This document shows, piece by piece, positions 13,341 through 23,830 of a stretch of DNA of 64,000 bases. The number at the start of each line of letters is the position of its first letter. Positions within the stretch are counted from its first letter, which is position 1. The translations under genes and the position numbers were made by a program. This DNA comes from Sequoia sempervirens. Lineage: Eukaryota > Streptophyta > Pinopsida > Cupressales > Cupressaceae. The stretch is from positions 158,790,635 through 158,854,634 of the forward strand of contig VDFB02047230.1 of assembly GCA_007258455.2 (NCBI GenBank), written 5' to 3'. The notes below the pieces were generated by a model. It was not told the DNA's origin. It was given only the letters and a program-made list of their open reading frames with translations, and made no database searches.

Positions 13341-16222
13341 TATTATGGATAGGACTTTCATATGAGTGATAAGGTTGCCTTACAAGGCAGGGCCTTACAA
13401 ATCCCAAAAACAACACCATTTCCAAAACATCCAGAACATCACTCAAACTTTAGAGTCTTGAGTATCATTGTTGTGCAGTTTTCACACACACGCCCCGCTG
13501 AAAGTAGGGACCCTCTTTCGCTTTGGTTTTTGGTGTCTTGGCCCTTTGATTTTGAGGATTTATCTTGCTTTGGCATGTGCTTAAATGTTTATTTTGATTT
13601 CCTAAGTGGATCCCCTAAGTTATTCATTGAAAATCTTAGTTTATGGGTGAATTTCAGGTTTTTGCCCTGATTTGGGATTTTCCACCACACGGCCGGATTT
13701 TCCCAGATCCTGCTCAAGTTCTGACTGAATGCTATGGTTCAGAGATTTTCGTTCTTCACAAAATTCTGTGTGGGCTGGATATTTCTGAATTTCATCTTGT
13801 CGTCGGGTTCCCAGATTTTCCTGGTTGTCTTATCGGCAGCATTAATGTCATTTGTACAATTGGCGAGGGATGTATTTAACCATTCTCTGATGACTTTTAT
13901 GCCATTATGCTTTATTGTTTGTCATTGATTGAGTTGAGGATTTTGTTCTTTGAGTGTTGGATTTGATTTTGGGTGACTGATTATGAATTATTCGATTTGG
14001 TGAAGACTTCATGTGCATTTCGTTGTTGTTCTTTTTTGGACACCATTAAACTAGTATTTGTTGCCTCATTCAATTTCTGCTATGTCAAATGGTATGTATT
14101 CAGTTGCCCTGCTTTTGATTGATGACTGGGGATAACACTTTGATGTTATAGAGTTTATTGGGGTCTGAATTCTTGAATGTTTGATCATTTCATGGCTAGG
14201 GTTGCATAACATTGTTTGATTTATAGTCTTCCAAGTGATTTTTGAGCTTGTTTGTTTCTTTGCATTATGAGGAGATAACTTGTTTGTGAGCCATGATTTC
14301 CCCCCTAGTAAAGAATTAGCGGTTGAGATGATGGAATCCTGAGCTTACATGTGCGTTAATGGAGGATTTGTAGGGTTTGACTTAGGGCATCACCATTGGG
14401 TGAAGCCACAATAGTGGTTTACAATTGAAGTGAGGAAGGAAAACTCACAAAAAATGAATGCATGGCAAAAAACTTGATTTTAGGGGTTCGTACAAAACTA
14501 TTGGTTCGACCGAACCAATTAGGGGTTCGGTAGAACCTAGGTTCAGCCGAACCAATTAGGGGTTCGATAGAACCTAGGTTCAGCTGAACCCTCTTAATAC
14601 TTTTCAGCCAAAAAAACCATCAAAACCCCTTATAGAAGGGGAGTTTGAATGAACCCTGGTTCGAGCGAACCCCTAGTGGTTCGCTCAAACCCCCTTTATT
14701 CCTCATCCCCCCTAAGACAGAAAAAAACTTGAATTTTGACACTTCGAAGCTCAGTTTGAGGATGAAAATGGAGGAATATTCACAAACCCAACTAGAATCA
14801 GGTAGTCCTCAGAATGAGCTATCCAACGAATATAATTTCAATATGTTGGTTTTATTATGTATTTGATATTTTAATTTTATTAAACATAGGTTTTTAATAA
14901 AAAATGAAGGTCTTTGTTCTGCACATGTGGAAAAATAGCAGATTATCAAAAAAAAAAATTAAAATATGAGTGCACTAGATATTGAAGTCTTTGATCCAAT
15001 AGAAAAAAATTGAATTTCAATATATATAAAAAAAATTATGCATTATACGGTCGCACTATGTCCTAATTGTAATTGGTTTGACTTTGAAACTTGATTAAAG
15101 AAAAAATATTCAATAAAAACTATCTAACCAAGTGGAAGCACTAGATATCGGAGTTACAAATCTAAATTCGAAAGAATTAGAATTTTATCCTTCATGGAAA
15201 AAAAGTTATGTGTTCTACGGTGTGCGTCACTTTTTCAAAATGTTGTTTTTTGAAAAAAAATCAGTTTTCGTGGGAGATGGAAAAAGAAGTGGAATCTGAT
15301 TCCAAAAATTTTGAAAAAAATATTTTTAGAATCTACAGACAAAATTTGATGAGACTCTAGTTTGCATCATCTTCAAATTCTTCACGGTTTAGCCGCTATA
15401 GGTGCCCGAATGTGAAGATTTAGTTTAAAAAAATAATTTCAGTGTCCAGTTTGGCCAAAAATTGTAAACCACTATTGTGGGATCATCCCATTTAACTTTA
15501 GTTTGCTTCCCAATTGGCCTAGAATTCTAAGAAAACCTATGGAAGGCCCATATCAAACTCAGCGTAGGCCTAGATTCTTGAAAATTATGATTGATCCATT
15601 AGTTTGAGCGAAATTGTCATTTAGTGTTGAAGTTCGGGTTTCGTCCTTAGTTCGGAATTTTCCGTCTCTGGCGGATTTTTCGGCTCTGGCAGATTTTCTT
15701 GATCCCCTTCATTTTCCCGGAATTCGCATACTCTCAGAGTTTTACCTTATCCGCTGATTTCCTTCAGATCCAAATTTTCCCGAAATCCTTGGTTCCCTGT
15801 TTTTATAGAATTTTGGAAAGTGTCTCCTCCACGAAAATCCGTCTCTGGCGAATTTTCCCATAATTTGATGAAATATGAAGGAATATGGAATAGCATGATG
15901 TGTTAATGAGTGATGGTGCATTTTATGATTAGTTTATGCTATTTTGAGATCTCACATGTTGTTTATTGATTAATAATGATCAGATTGAGTTGCTAATTGG
16001 TGTTTTCATGATTATTTCGCTGGAATCCGTCTGGCCCAGAATTCTCTGAAATTCCTCCCTAGCTTGGATTCCGCGGATGGTCCTGAAACCCAAAGTTTAA
16101 TATGATCATTTTATTTTAGGTTTAGTGATACCTTGCTTATATGGGATTCACTTTAATGATGATTTTGATTGATTAACGTTGGTTTCCTATGGTTTTTACT
16201 ATGGTTTGTTTGTCAAATGCAG
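13341..16222. other. Leader or intron-like sequence upstream of the 16.2-19.8 kb frame, holding one TIR element
   Basis: Apart from the TIR element at 14406-15480 there is no recognisable coding content. The composition is T-rich on the plus strand, with recurrent GGATTTTCC/AATTTTCCGTC words near 13680-13830 and 15640-15860. It ends in a good splice acceptor (TTTGTTTGTCAAATGCAG, then GCTGAA at about 16223) just before the long decayed frame. It is therefore probably an intron or leader of that unit, but that is an inference. No 5' LTR matching the 19825-20520 LTR was seen here. Confidence 0.45.
14406..15480. mobile_element. TIR element (1075 bp) with GGTTCG-CGAACC palindrome array
   Basis: The ends are perfect 21-bp inverted repeats: CCACAATAGTGGTTTACAAT(T) at 14406-14426 and its complement at 15460-15480. 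The left part (about 14480-14695) is an array of GGTTCG..CGAACC and GGTTCAGC.GAACC palindromes, often preceded by AGGG. The right part is A/T-rich unique sequence containing two related segments with CATTATACGGTCGCACT and TGTTCTACGGTGTGCGTCAC. There is no transposase frame. The layout (short perfect TIR, palindrome array next to one end, then several hundred bp of unique sequence) matches the GGGATCCC elements at 4794 and 34.9 kb, although the sequences differ. The target-site duplication is unresolved. Confidence 0.75.
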
Positions 16223-19200
16223 GCTGAATCTAGCAAGGTAATAACTGGGAAAGCTAAGGGTGATATGGAGGGATCCTTAGTATCTGAAGCAGAAACAATC
16301 AAGATGGACATCAAGAGAAAAATCTCAGAGTAAGATCACCTCTATCTGGTCATAAGTAACAAATACCAATGTTGGACTATGGGACTACGAGGAGTTCAAA
16401 GGCAAAATGGCAGCACAAGATCTTCCTTTGGTGGCTAAGAGAATGTTAGAATCAAGATTGGCACACGTAATTGGTTTCCCTTCCACGTTGCAGTGTTATG
16501 AGCTGGTCCTTGAATGTGTCAGGCATTACGATGGTGATACACAGAGAATAATTGGTCCTTAGGTGAGGATTGTGGCAAATTTGAATCCTAACTCCATAGC
16601 TCAGACTTTTGATATGCCAGATAGATCTCATGTGGTGGCTTTCAACATGGAAGCAACCAAGGAGTACTATGAAGAACAGACTGTTAAATCTTAGCAGCTC
16701 ATCAATTCCTGGCTAGAGAAGCCTAAATCTCATTATTCTAAATTGCCTAAGCAGTTATTCAGAGCAAAGTTCATAAAGGAGTATTATGATGCCATCACTC
16801 TTCTTAGCAGGCTGGTTGGATTAAACAATGTTGGTATGTTTGAGAATTGGATGTGCCATGTTATTGTGAGGATGGAACATGAGAAGACTGACTATCATTG
16901 GGCATGTGTCATAAGCAGAGTGATTCATGAGAAATTGTCAATTGTGCTGCAAACCAAGACCTTCACAATGACCTCGTACTTAGTCTATGCTCTCGCAAGA
17001 TTTCATCCATACAAGGGACTAAGTACCAAGGGTGTCTTTGGGCAGGATGTTATTTATGAGGTGTACCCTCAATTGCACTCAGGAAGCTCGAACTACAGGA
17101 GGGTGAATGATGCATTCACCATGCATATTACCAGATTGCTTCAAGGAGCAGAACACACAAGAATTTTTGACCAAGCCAAGGAGCTCATCAAGAAATATGT
17201 GCTTGGTTCATTCAATTCCCAAGCTTCTCATACATCCAGGTTGATGGCTATCAAAGGGCTCCATATAGGCTTCCAAGGTATCCCACTAATCATATCATAC
17301 TTCTGGAAGTCACTCGATAGATATGTGATTTTGATGATGTTGTTAAAAGAGACAAACATAAGACTAGTTTTGGCAGAGACTTCCCTTTGAGGATAGGTAC
17401 TGGAGAGGCATGCCCTTCCATTATTTCAGCCCAAGCTTCAGAAGAGGAGATGAGTACTCTTGGTTTATCTTTCCATTCCAAGAGGTCTAGATTTGATATA
17501 ACAGGTGAAGCCCAAAAGAGGGCTAGTAGAGAGTATAGCCATAAGGTTGATATGGAAGACTATTGGGCCAATTGCAGTGACGAATATGAGGTAAGGAAGA
17601 AGTTTTCCTGGCTTCCAGTTGAATCAGTTTGTTTGTATAATGTGAAGGAAGTTCCTAATCAACTCGAAGATGATGGGGACTTGATTCAAGGTCATGATTA
17701 CAAGGCAGTTAAGGACAGGCCAATTGGTGATGTGGATTGGCTAGAGGAAGAAAAGACAGAATTAAAATAGTTAATGGACCTAGTCACCAAGTCTACTAGA
17801 ATGTGGCTAAAGCAGAAAATGTGGGAGTTGGATAATGAAGGTGTATAATGCACCTATGATCTGATGGGAGATTTAGACCCTCACTCCACTTCCGAGGAAT
17901 CAACTGAGCAAGATCCTAAAGGCAAAGGTAAGGTGGATTCCCCTTTTAAAATCAAGATTAAAGGTGTTCAAGGGGAGGAAGCCCAAGAAACAGAAAAATA
18001 GAGAAAGCCCATTGCCAAGAAAAGGGGGCATACTTCAAGACTAAGAAGTCTGAAAAGAAAGAAACTGAAAAGTAGAGTCCTAAGGTTGATGTTCCTGTGC
18101 CTAAAAGAAGGAGAATTGTGAGATTATCACAAAAGGCAGGTTCCAAGAATGGAGTGGAAGTGGTTCCACCTATGGTAGATGTAGAGAGTTCAGGGGAAAA
18201 GACACAGGTATATACAAGGAAGTCAAGGACTCCTCCCAAGGATAGTGTTCCCAAAGTAGATCCTCCTCCAGTTACTTCTCATAAGGAGCAACATGATGAT
18301 GTTCCTTCTTCCCATGAAGCTCAAAGCAAACCAGGTGAATCTGAGAAAGTTGAAGATCATCCAGACACTGAGGGAGAGGAATTTCATGAGGGTGACCTTT
18401 ATAGTGCAGAGGCCAAAGTTGAAAAGGTGATGCAGTCTCCCCTGGTTGCATATGAGGAGTCACCTATTAGAACTAAAGAGGCCAAATCTCCTCATAGAGA
18501 GGAAGAAGCGATGAAGATTCCATCCCCTGAGCACAAGGAGGAACATGTTGAAGAAAAGGAGAATAAGGCAGATGAGACTCCTAAGAAGCAGGGTGTGAAT
18601 GAGGAAGCGCTTAAAGATCAAGAGGAGGAAGTGAGACAAAGCGGAGTGCAATTAGAGTCCATTGCTCCAGATTGGTTGGACAAGGAAATAAAGAGAAAGC
18701 AGGTTATTGTTGAGGATACTCCACCTAACTGGGATGAGTTGCTGACCAAGATTGGAAAGTATAAGGGTAAGAAGAAGGCTAGGGTCATCTCAAAGATTGA
18801 AAGTGATGAGGCAAGTAATAGAGTGGTCCACATTGCAACTCCTGCTCTGGATAAGAATAGAGATGAGGTAACTGCAAAAGATTATAATGTGCAGACTTTC
18901 AATTTAGGGCCCACTTCCGTTGAACAGGACATTGAAGATTATCAGGGTTCTAGTAAAGTTATCTTGGGCAGATTGAGAAAGGAAATGAAGACTAAATAGG
19001 AGATAAAGGAGATTGAGGGACTCAAGAAATGTTTGGAAGATCTGATGAAACCCCTGCAATCTATTAACCCTTCGTCCTCTGTTGCAAAACCCTTACCCTA
19101 GGAAACTATCACTGAGTTGGAAAGGATGAAGGCTTCCACTCTTGCTACTGCAAATTGGTTGCATGGGGTGCGAACTAAATGAAATGATGCTATTAGGGAC

Positions 19201-19824
19201 ATATTATCATCTGGAAAGAATGCTATGAGGGAAATTGATTGGTTAAAGGAGGTGTTAGCTTAGGACAAAGAAGATACAGATCTCCTGCTGCAGAAAACTA
19301 AAACCATCATGGAGTATACCAAGGACAAGCTTATAAGTGATAAAATTCTCCCTTCCTCCAGAGCTACTGAACCTTGGGAATGGTTTGAAGTGTTACAGAT
19401 TAGGCAGAAGGTTCTAAAGAAGATCTACAAGCAGAAGAGGCAAATTGATGATACCCTAACTAGTGTTTATAATGGATGCATTGCTTTCTTTGAGATAATG
19501 ATAGGGAGAAGAAAGATTGCACCTAAGTATTTGAGTTTGGAGTAGTTGAGAAAGTGGTGGCATGATGTTTATGCTCCAGTCAGTGATGATCCTATTACTG
19601 AACACCAATTAGATGGTGCGGCCACCTACATTACTGTTATTGATAAATATCCAACATATAAGGTTGAGTGGGATAAGTCGGTGAAACAATCAAGGGAAGA
19701 AATTACATCAATTGAGAGCCGACTTAAGGTTTTGCCTTTGCCACCTGTGGCTGACTTGGATAGGGTGCTTTTAAAGGTGCATGAAATGTTGGATCGGAAT
19801 AAAGACAAAGGGGAAGATAGTTAA
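16223..19824 (+). pseudogene. Long decayed ORF of unknown family, probably retroelement-borne
   Basis: Roughly 1,150 codons can be followed with a few frameshifts (near 16320, 17230-17340 and 18020) and about a dozen in-frame stops. The N-terminal half is globular (DLPLVAKRMLESRLAHVIGF, VRIVANLNPNSIAQTFDMP, ARFHPYKGLSTKGVFGQDVI). It is followed by a Lys/Glu-rich charged region (18097-18999) and a coiled-coil-like C-terminus (KVLKKIYKQKRQIDDTL, LRKWWHDVYAPVSDDP). The VRIVANLNPNSIAQTFDMP stretch weakly recalls 'putative plant transposon protein' domains, but I do not recognise the family. The frame ends at 19824, immediately after a purine tract and immediately before an LTR-like sequence, so it is likely the last ORF of an LTR element. 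No protease, reverse transcriptase or integrase was found nearby. Confidence 0.65.
19801..19824 (+). promoter_or_regulatory. Candidate polypurine tract
   Basis: AAAGACAAAGGGGAAGATAG sits directly before the TG start of the LTR-like sequence, in the position where plus-strand DNA priming occurs in LTR retroelements. It overlaps the last codons of the decayed ORF. Confidence 0.5.
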
Positions 19825-20520
19825 TGATGGGCTACATCGAGCTTTTTGATTCCCTATTATTTTGGCATGCATTAGTCTGAGCTACATTGGAGATCCCAGG
19901 CCGAGCTAGATGAAGTTCATGCATTTAATGCATATTTTATCTCATTTTGAATTTATCTTGGCCAACTTGTTGTGCCTAAGTATTATTGTAAAAACCCTAA
20001 CTAGGCCAACATGTTTTGGGGGTTCTATAAATATGGCATTTTTCCTCATTTGTAAGGGTTAAGTATAGACATAGACGAATAGAGAGATAGCTGATACTGG
20101 AGCAAATTAAGTAGAGAAAGAGTTAGCAAGTAGTTGTTATCAAGCAAATATTGTAACAGAAAGCTGGAATTGTTGCTACAGTGGATAATTTGATGCAATT
20201 AATGACATTGTGATTTGGTGCCATACTTGTGTTCTTCTTATCTTGTATGGTTCTTGTTATTCTATCTTTAGAATTGCTTTGCGGAAATTTGATAGTTTGA
20301 TATATAGAGTTAGATCTGATTCAATGATGTTTATGGTTTGATATTTGAAATGTTGCAGCAATCCCTGGTCCATACTTTTCGCATCCAACTGATTGTTAGT
20401 TGCTTTGCAAAGTTAGCTTGGACTTTACATTCATTGTGCTTAGTTCAATTGTGAGTGTTTATTCATTTCAATTGCAATAGGGTTGTTTGAATGAATGTTC
20501 ATGATTTGAAAATCCCAACA
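19825..20520 (+). repeat. LTR-like sequence (3' LTR), 696 bp
   Basis: It begins TGATGGG and ends CCCAACA, short imperfect inverted ends with the canonical TG...CA. A TATA box (TATAAATA) lies at 20026-20033, about 200 bp in, as expected for the U3/R boundary. It follows a purine tract. No second copy lies within the window, so the assignment to an LTR is an inference from structure. Confidence 0.55.
20026..20033 (+). promoter_or_regulatory. TATA box in LTR-like sequence
   Basis: TATAAATA in the context GGTTCTATAAATATGGC, followed by T/C-rich sequence. This is the only strong TATA element in this LTR-like sequence. Confidence 0.5.
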
Positions 20521-21245
20521 CCGAGGAAGATTGCACTGTTTCTATAAGATTGCAGATCCATCTGGGTCAAGTAGAAATCAGTTTCAAGGGATTGGTCCAT
20601 TTCGAGTATTTGTCATTTGCATTGTTAATCTTAGGTTTAGTGTTAAATTTAGAAATCTCTTTCAAACCTTATATCTTTTGTTATTTCTTTTATCATTTGG
20701 GTTAAATTTAGGATTGAAGTATCATTATATTGCTAGATTTGATAGTTAGAGATTCAGTATTTTGCTTGTAGTAAGGTCCCATTGTGATTACCATCATTTT
20801 CACATTTATCACTGAGTTGTTTATGCATTGTCAAGACCTGACATTAGAGACCTTGGGGTTATCTCTTGAGGCTTGCTGATAGAGATTTACCTTTCAAGAG
20901 AGATAGGATTTCATATTTTTTCTGAGTTGTTGTTATGCAGAAAACATCATCAACAATCATGAAAACCATATCAAAACACCAACACCTTTTTTCCAAAAGG
21001 TTGTCTTTCACATCATCATCATTCATCATCCATTTGAAAATATAAAAAAGATCAAAACATCACTCATTTTATGACCATTTGGCATCCTACTACTCCAGTT
21101 CAACAACCAAATCTTATGACACCCATTATACAACCAAACCTCACACGAATTGAGGTGAAAATCAGACATTATCAGTAGTTTGAGAAGTTTTGTATTTGAG
21201 AAAAAAGAAACAATAACTTAGTGGAGAAACACAACTAGGTGAGTC
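20521..21245. other. Intergenic sequence, no gene seen
   Basis: T-rich sequence with one short uninformative frame (20531-20749) and no repeat or element boundary that I can support, up to the GGGATCCC element at 21246. Confidence 0.5.
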
Positions 21246-21585
21246 CACAAAGTTGAGTCCACGAAACATGGAAGTTTTTTCCTTAACCAAAAAATTGAAA
21301 TCGGCTTTGAGGAAACGAGATCCCGATTTTAATAAATGGGATCCTGATTTTTAAAAATTGGGATCTCGTTCAGCTTCGGGATCCTGAGCCTGACACGGAA
21401 CGGGATCCCACTTTTTAAAAATCAGGATCCCATTTCCCATAGGATCCTGAACCAATGGAAAAGGCACGAGATCCCGATTTCCACGAAACGGGATCCCGAT
21501 TACTACGAAACAGGATCTCGATTTCAACAAATCGAGATCCTGTTTGGTAGAAATCAGGATCCCATATTATATTGTTATTTAAAAA
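21246..21585. mobile_element. GGGATCCC element, left end and array only, copy 2
   Basis: The left TIR is present in the form ACAAAGTTGAGTCCAC (about 21247-21262). It is followed by the same internal start as copy 1 (TGGAAG, TTTTTCCTTA.CC, TTGAAATCGGCTT) and a long array of GGGATCC(C/T) palindromes to about 21580. The unique right part and right TIR seen in copies 1 and 3 are not found. The copy is therefore truncated or has a different right half. Confidence 0.7.
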
Positions 21586-21889
21586 AAATAGAATTCACTA
21601 CACAACGGACGAGACACCGAGTACTGGTGACAACGACCCCACAATCAGCTACAAATACCCGCCTACATCCCCATTTTTTGCATTTTTCTATTTTGAATTG
21701 AAATTTTGAAGAAAATAAGTGAATTTAGCATGCTTTTTTTAATTTATTTCACGTTTTGAGCATTTTTTTAACTATTATAGTATAAATGAATAATTGTAAA
21801 AATAGACGAAAAAATGCAATGAAACTTGAAGGTTTTTAATAAAAATGAAAAAATGAACCTTGAATTGTGTTTTATAAACAAAATTTAAC

Positions 21890-22200
21890 TTTTGAAACCT
21901 AAATTGTTCGATTAAACCAAAAAAAATTGAATTTGAAAACCCTAATTGAAACAAAACAAAAAAAATTGCATTTCAAAACCCTAGAAATCAAATGAAATAA
22001 AAACATTGCATTTACAAACCCCAATCAAGCTTTTTGAAACCCTGAATTCAAATCAAACGAAAAAAATTGAATTTGAAAACCCTAGTTTGAATTGAAATGA
22101 AAAAATTGCATTAAAACCCTAATTGTTTAGAAATTGAAACCCTAAATTGAATTGGAACAAAAATTTTTTGTTAAAACCCTAAATTGAAATCGAACAAATC
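21890..22200. repeat. Degenerate repeat of AAAACCCTAATTGAAA-type units
   Basis: About six loosely spaced copies of a motif around AAAACCCTAA(A)TTGAA alternate with AAAAAATTG(A/C)ATTT. Spacing varies from about 25 to 60 bp. CCCTAA occurs as isolated words, so this is not a telomeric array. Confidence 0.6.
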
Positions 22201-22469
22201 ATTTTGATTTTGAAAACTAGGTAATTTCGAGCTCAAAAAAATTCATTTGCATTGCTTAAATGTTTTAAATTTTATTTGCTTTGTATGGATAAAAATGATA
22301 TATATTAAACTTTAGTTTCAATGTTAAATTATAATTAGATTAGAAAACAATATTTTAAAGAATAGTTAAAATTCATAAAGTTTATCTTGATGTTTGTTTG
22401 CAAATTTAGTTAGCAAATTCGTAAATCTAAGTGCGTACAATCGATTCCAATTGGCACTAACTTGCAAGT

Positions 22470-22625
22470 CTAAATTATGCCAAGGGCCACCCAAACTTCA
22501 CCCTAAGTTTGCTAAACCCTAGACCCTAAACTGTAAAATCTAAACCCTCAACACTAAAGCATTTGAATTTTGTCTTAGGACCTTAAAATGAAATTTGGTT
22601 CCTTAAAAAACCCTCTATTGTCACC
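22470..22625. repeat. Outlying copy of the CCCTAAA-containing repeat
   Basis: Contains AACTTGCAAG, CCCAAACTTC, TTTGCTAAACCCTAGACCC and AATGAAATTTGGTTCCTT in the same order as the array at 23.8-25.6 kb. It appears to be a detached, diverged unit. Confidence 0.65.
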
Positions 22626-23830
22626 ATTTAGTAGAGCTTTTTGTAATGTTTTCACTTATTTGAACACATAATATAAAACCTTTTGGTTTCTACAAGTTTA
22701 TGAAGAGTGGATTATCACTCTCTATGACAATTAGACATGATCATTAGGGTTCTAAATCATTGGAAGAAAACTGAGAGTGTGAGTGAGAGTGCTATGGGTA
22801 AAGTTTCTTTCATTGGACATACCTAAAATTATGTAGGTTCAATGTCAAGAATGGGTCTATTTGGTAGATCTATGAAAACTATTTTGAATATCTAGAATGC
22901 CATAAAAGTATAATTATAGCAATTCCAATTGGAAACACTTGGGTACAAATATATCATATGAAATTTAAATCTAGTAAGGTGTCTATTATATAGGAGAGTT
23001 GATAATACATGGAAAGAGGTTTGTATGGGAATATATGTATTAAGAAACACATACCACATGACCTCTATAGGATTTTTAAGATGTGATCCTAGATAATAAT
23101 CCACCCATCCTCAATCATAATGGATTCTTTAGCAATTAAGAGAGATTCAATAACCATAAAATTACCTATATTTTGATACTATATAGATTTTGTGGAAGGA
23201 TAGAAATGCATCAATAAGGAGACCAAGATGGAACCATTTAACACCTACAAGGTACACCTATTACATGGGAAAGGGAGGAGGTACATGATGATAGGTTGGG
23301 GGAACCACATATTATTACAATTTAGAGACAGAGGATGATTCATAAAAGAAATATAATTAAATATTTATATTATTTAATATATTATATTTAATATAATATA
23401 TTAAATAATATAAATATTTAATATCATAAAATATAATATAAGATTACAATTAAGGATAGGTAATGTTACAATTTACTTGGGGTTTTAATGAGGATTAGGC
23501 TTAAGATTCAATTAAGTTTGTAGTAAATAGTTAGGTTACAATTAGGAATATATAATAAATATTAATATAATTATAATACAAATATAAATTAATTTAAATA
23601 TAATATAATTTAATATAATATAATATAGGAATACATTTAAGATTAGGTAAAGGTTATAATTTAATTAAGTTTCAATTAGGTTTACAATTCAATTAGGATA
23701 TGGTTAGGGGTGGGGATCATTTAGCATTCTATTATGGTTAGAGTATGGGTTACATTTAAGATTATTGTTATTTTTGTGATATGTATAGATTGATTCATTT
23801 TTAACATGATACTTTTTTTATTAGAGGGGT
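22626..23830. other. AT-rich spacer, no gene seen
   Basis: No supported coding content. It holds a long AT palindrome at 23357-23422 and runs of AATATAATATAA. The repeat array resumes at about 23830. Confidence 0.5.
23357..23422. repeat. AT palindrome, about 30-bp arms
   Basis: The left arm TTAAATATTTATATTATTTA and following bases pair almost perfectly with the right arm ending TAAATAATATAAATATTTAA, with almost no spacer. It could extrude a cruciform; no function can be inferred. Confidence 0.7.

Noticed and set aside
18097..18999. Intact stand-alone 300-codon gene for a charged protein
   Set aside because: It is the middle of a longer decayed frame that continues on both sides across TAG stops (18073 and 18997), so treating it as a separate gene would be wrong.
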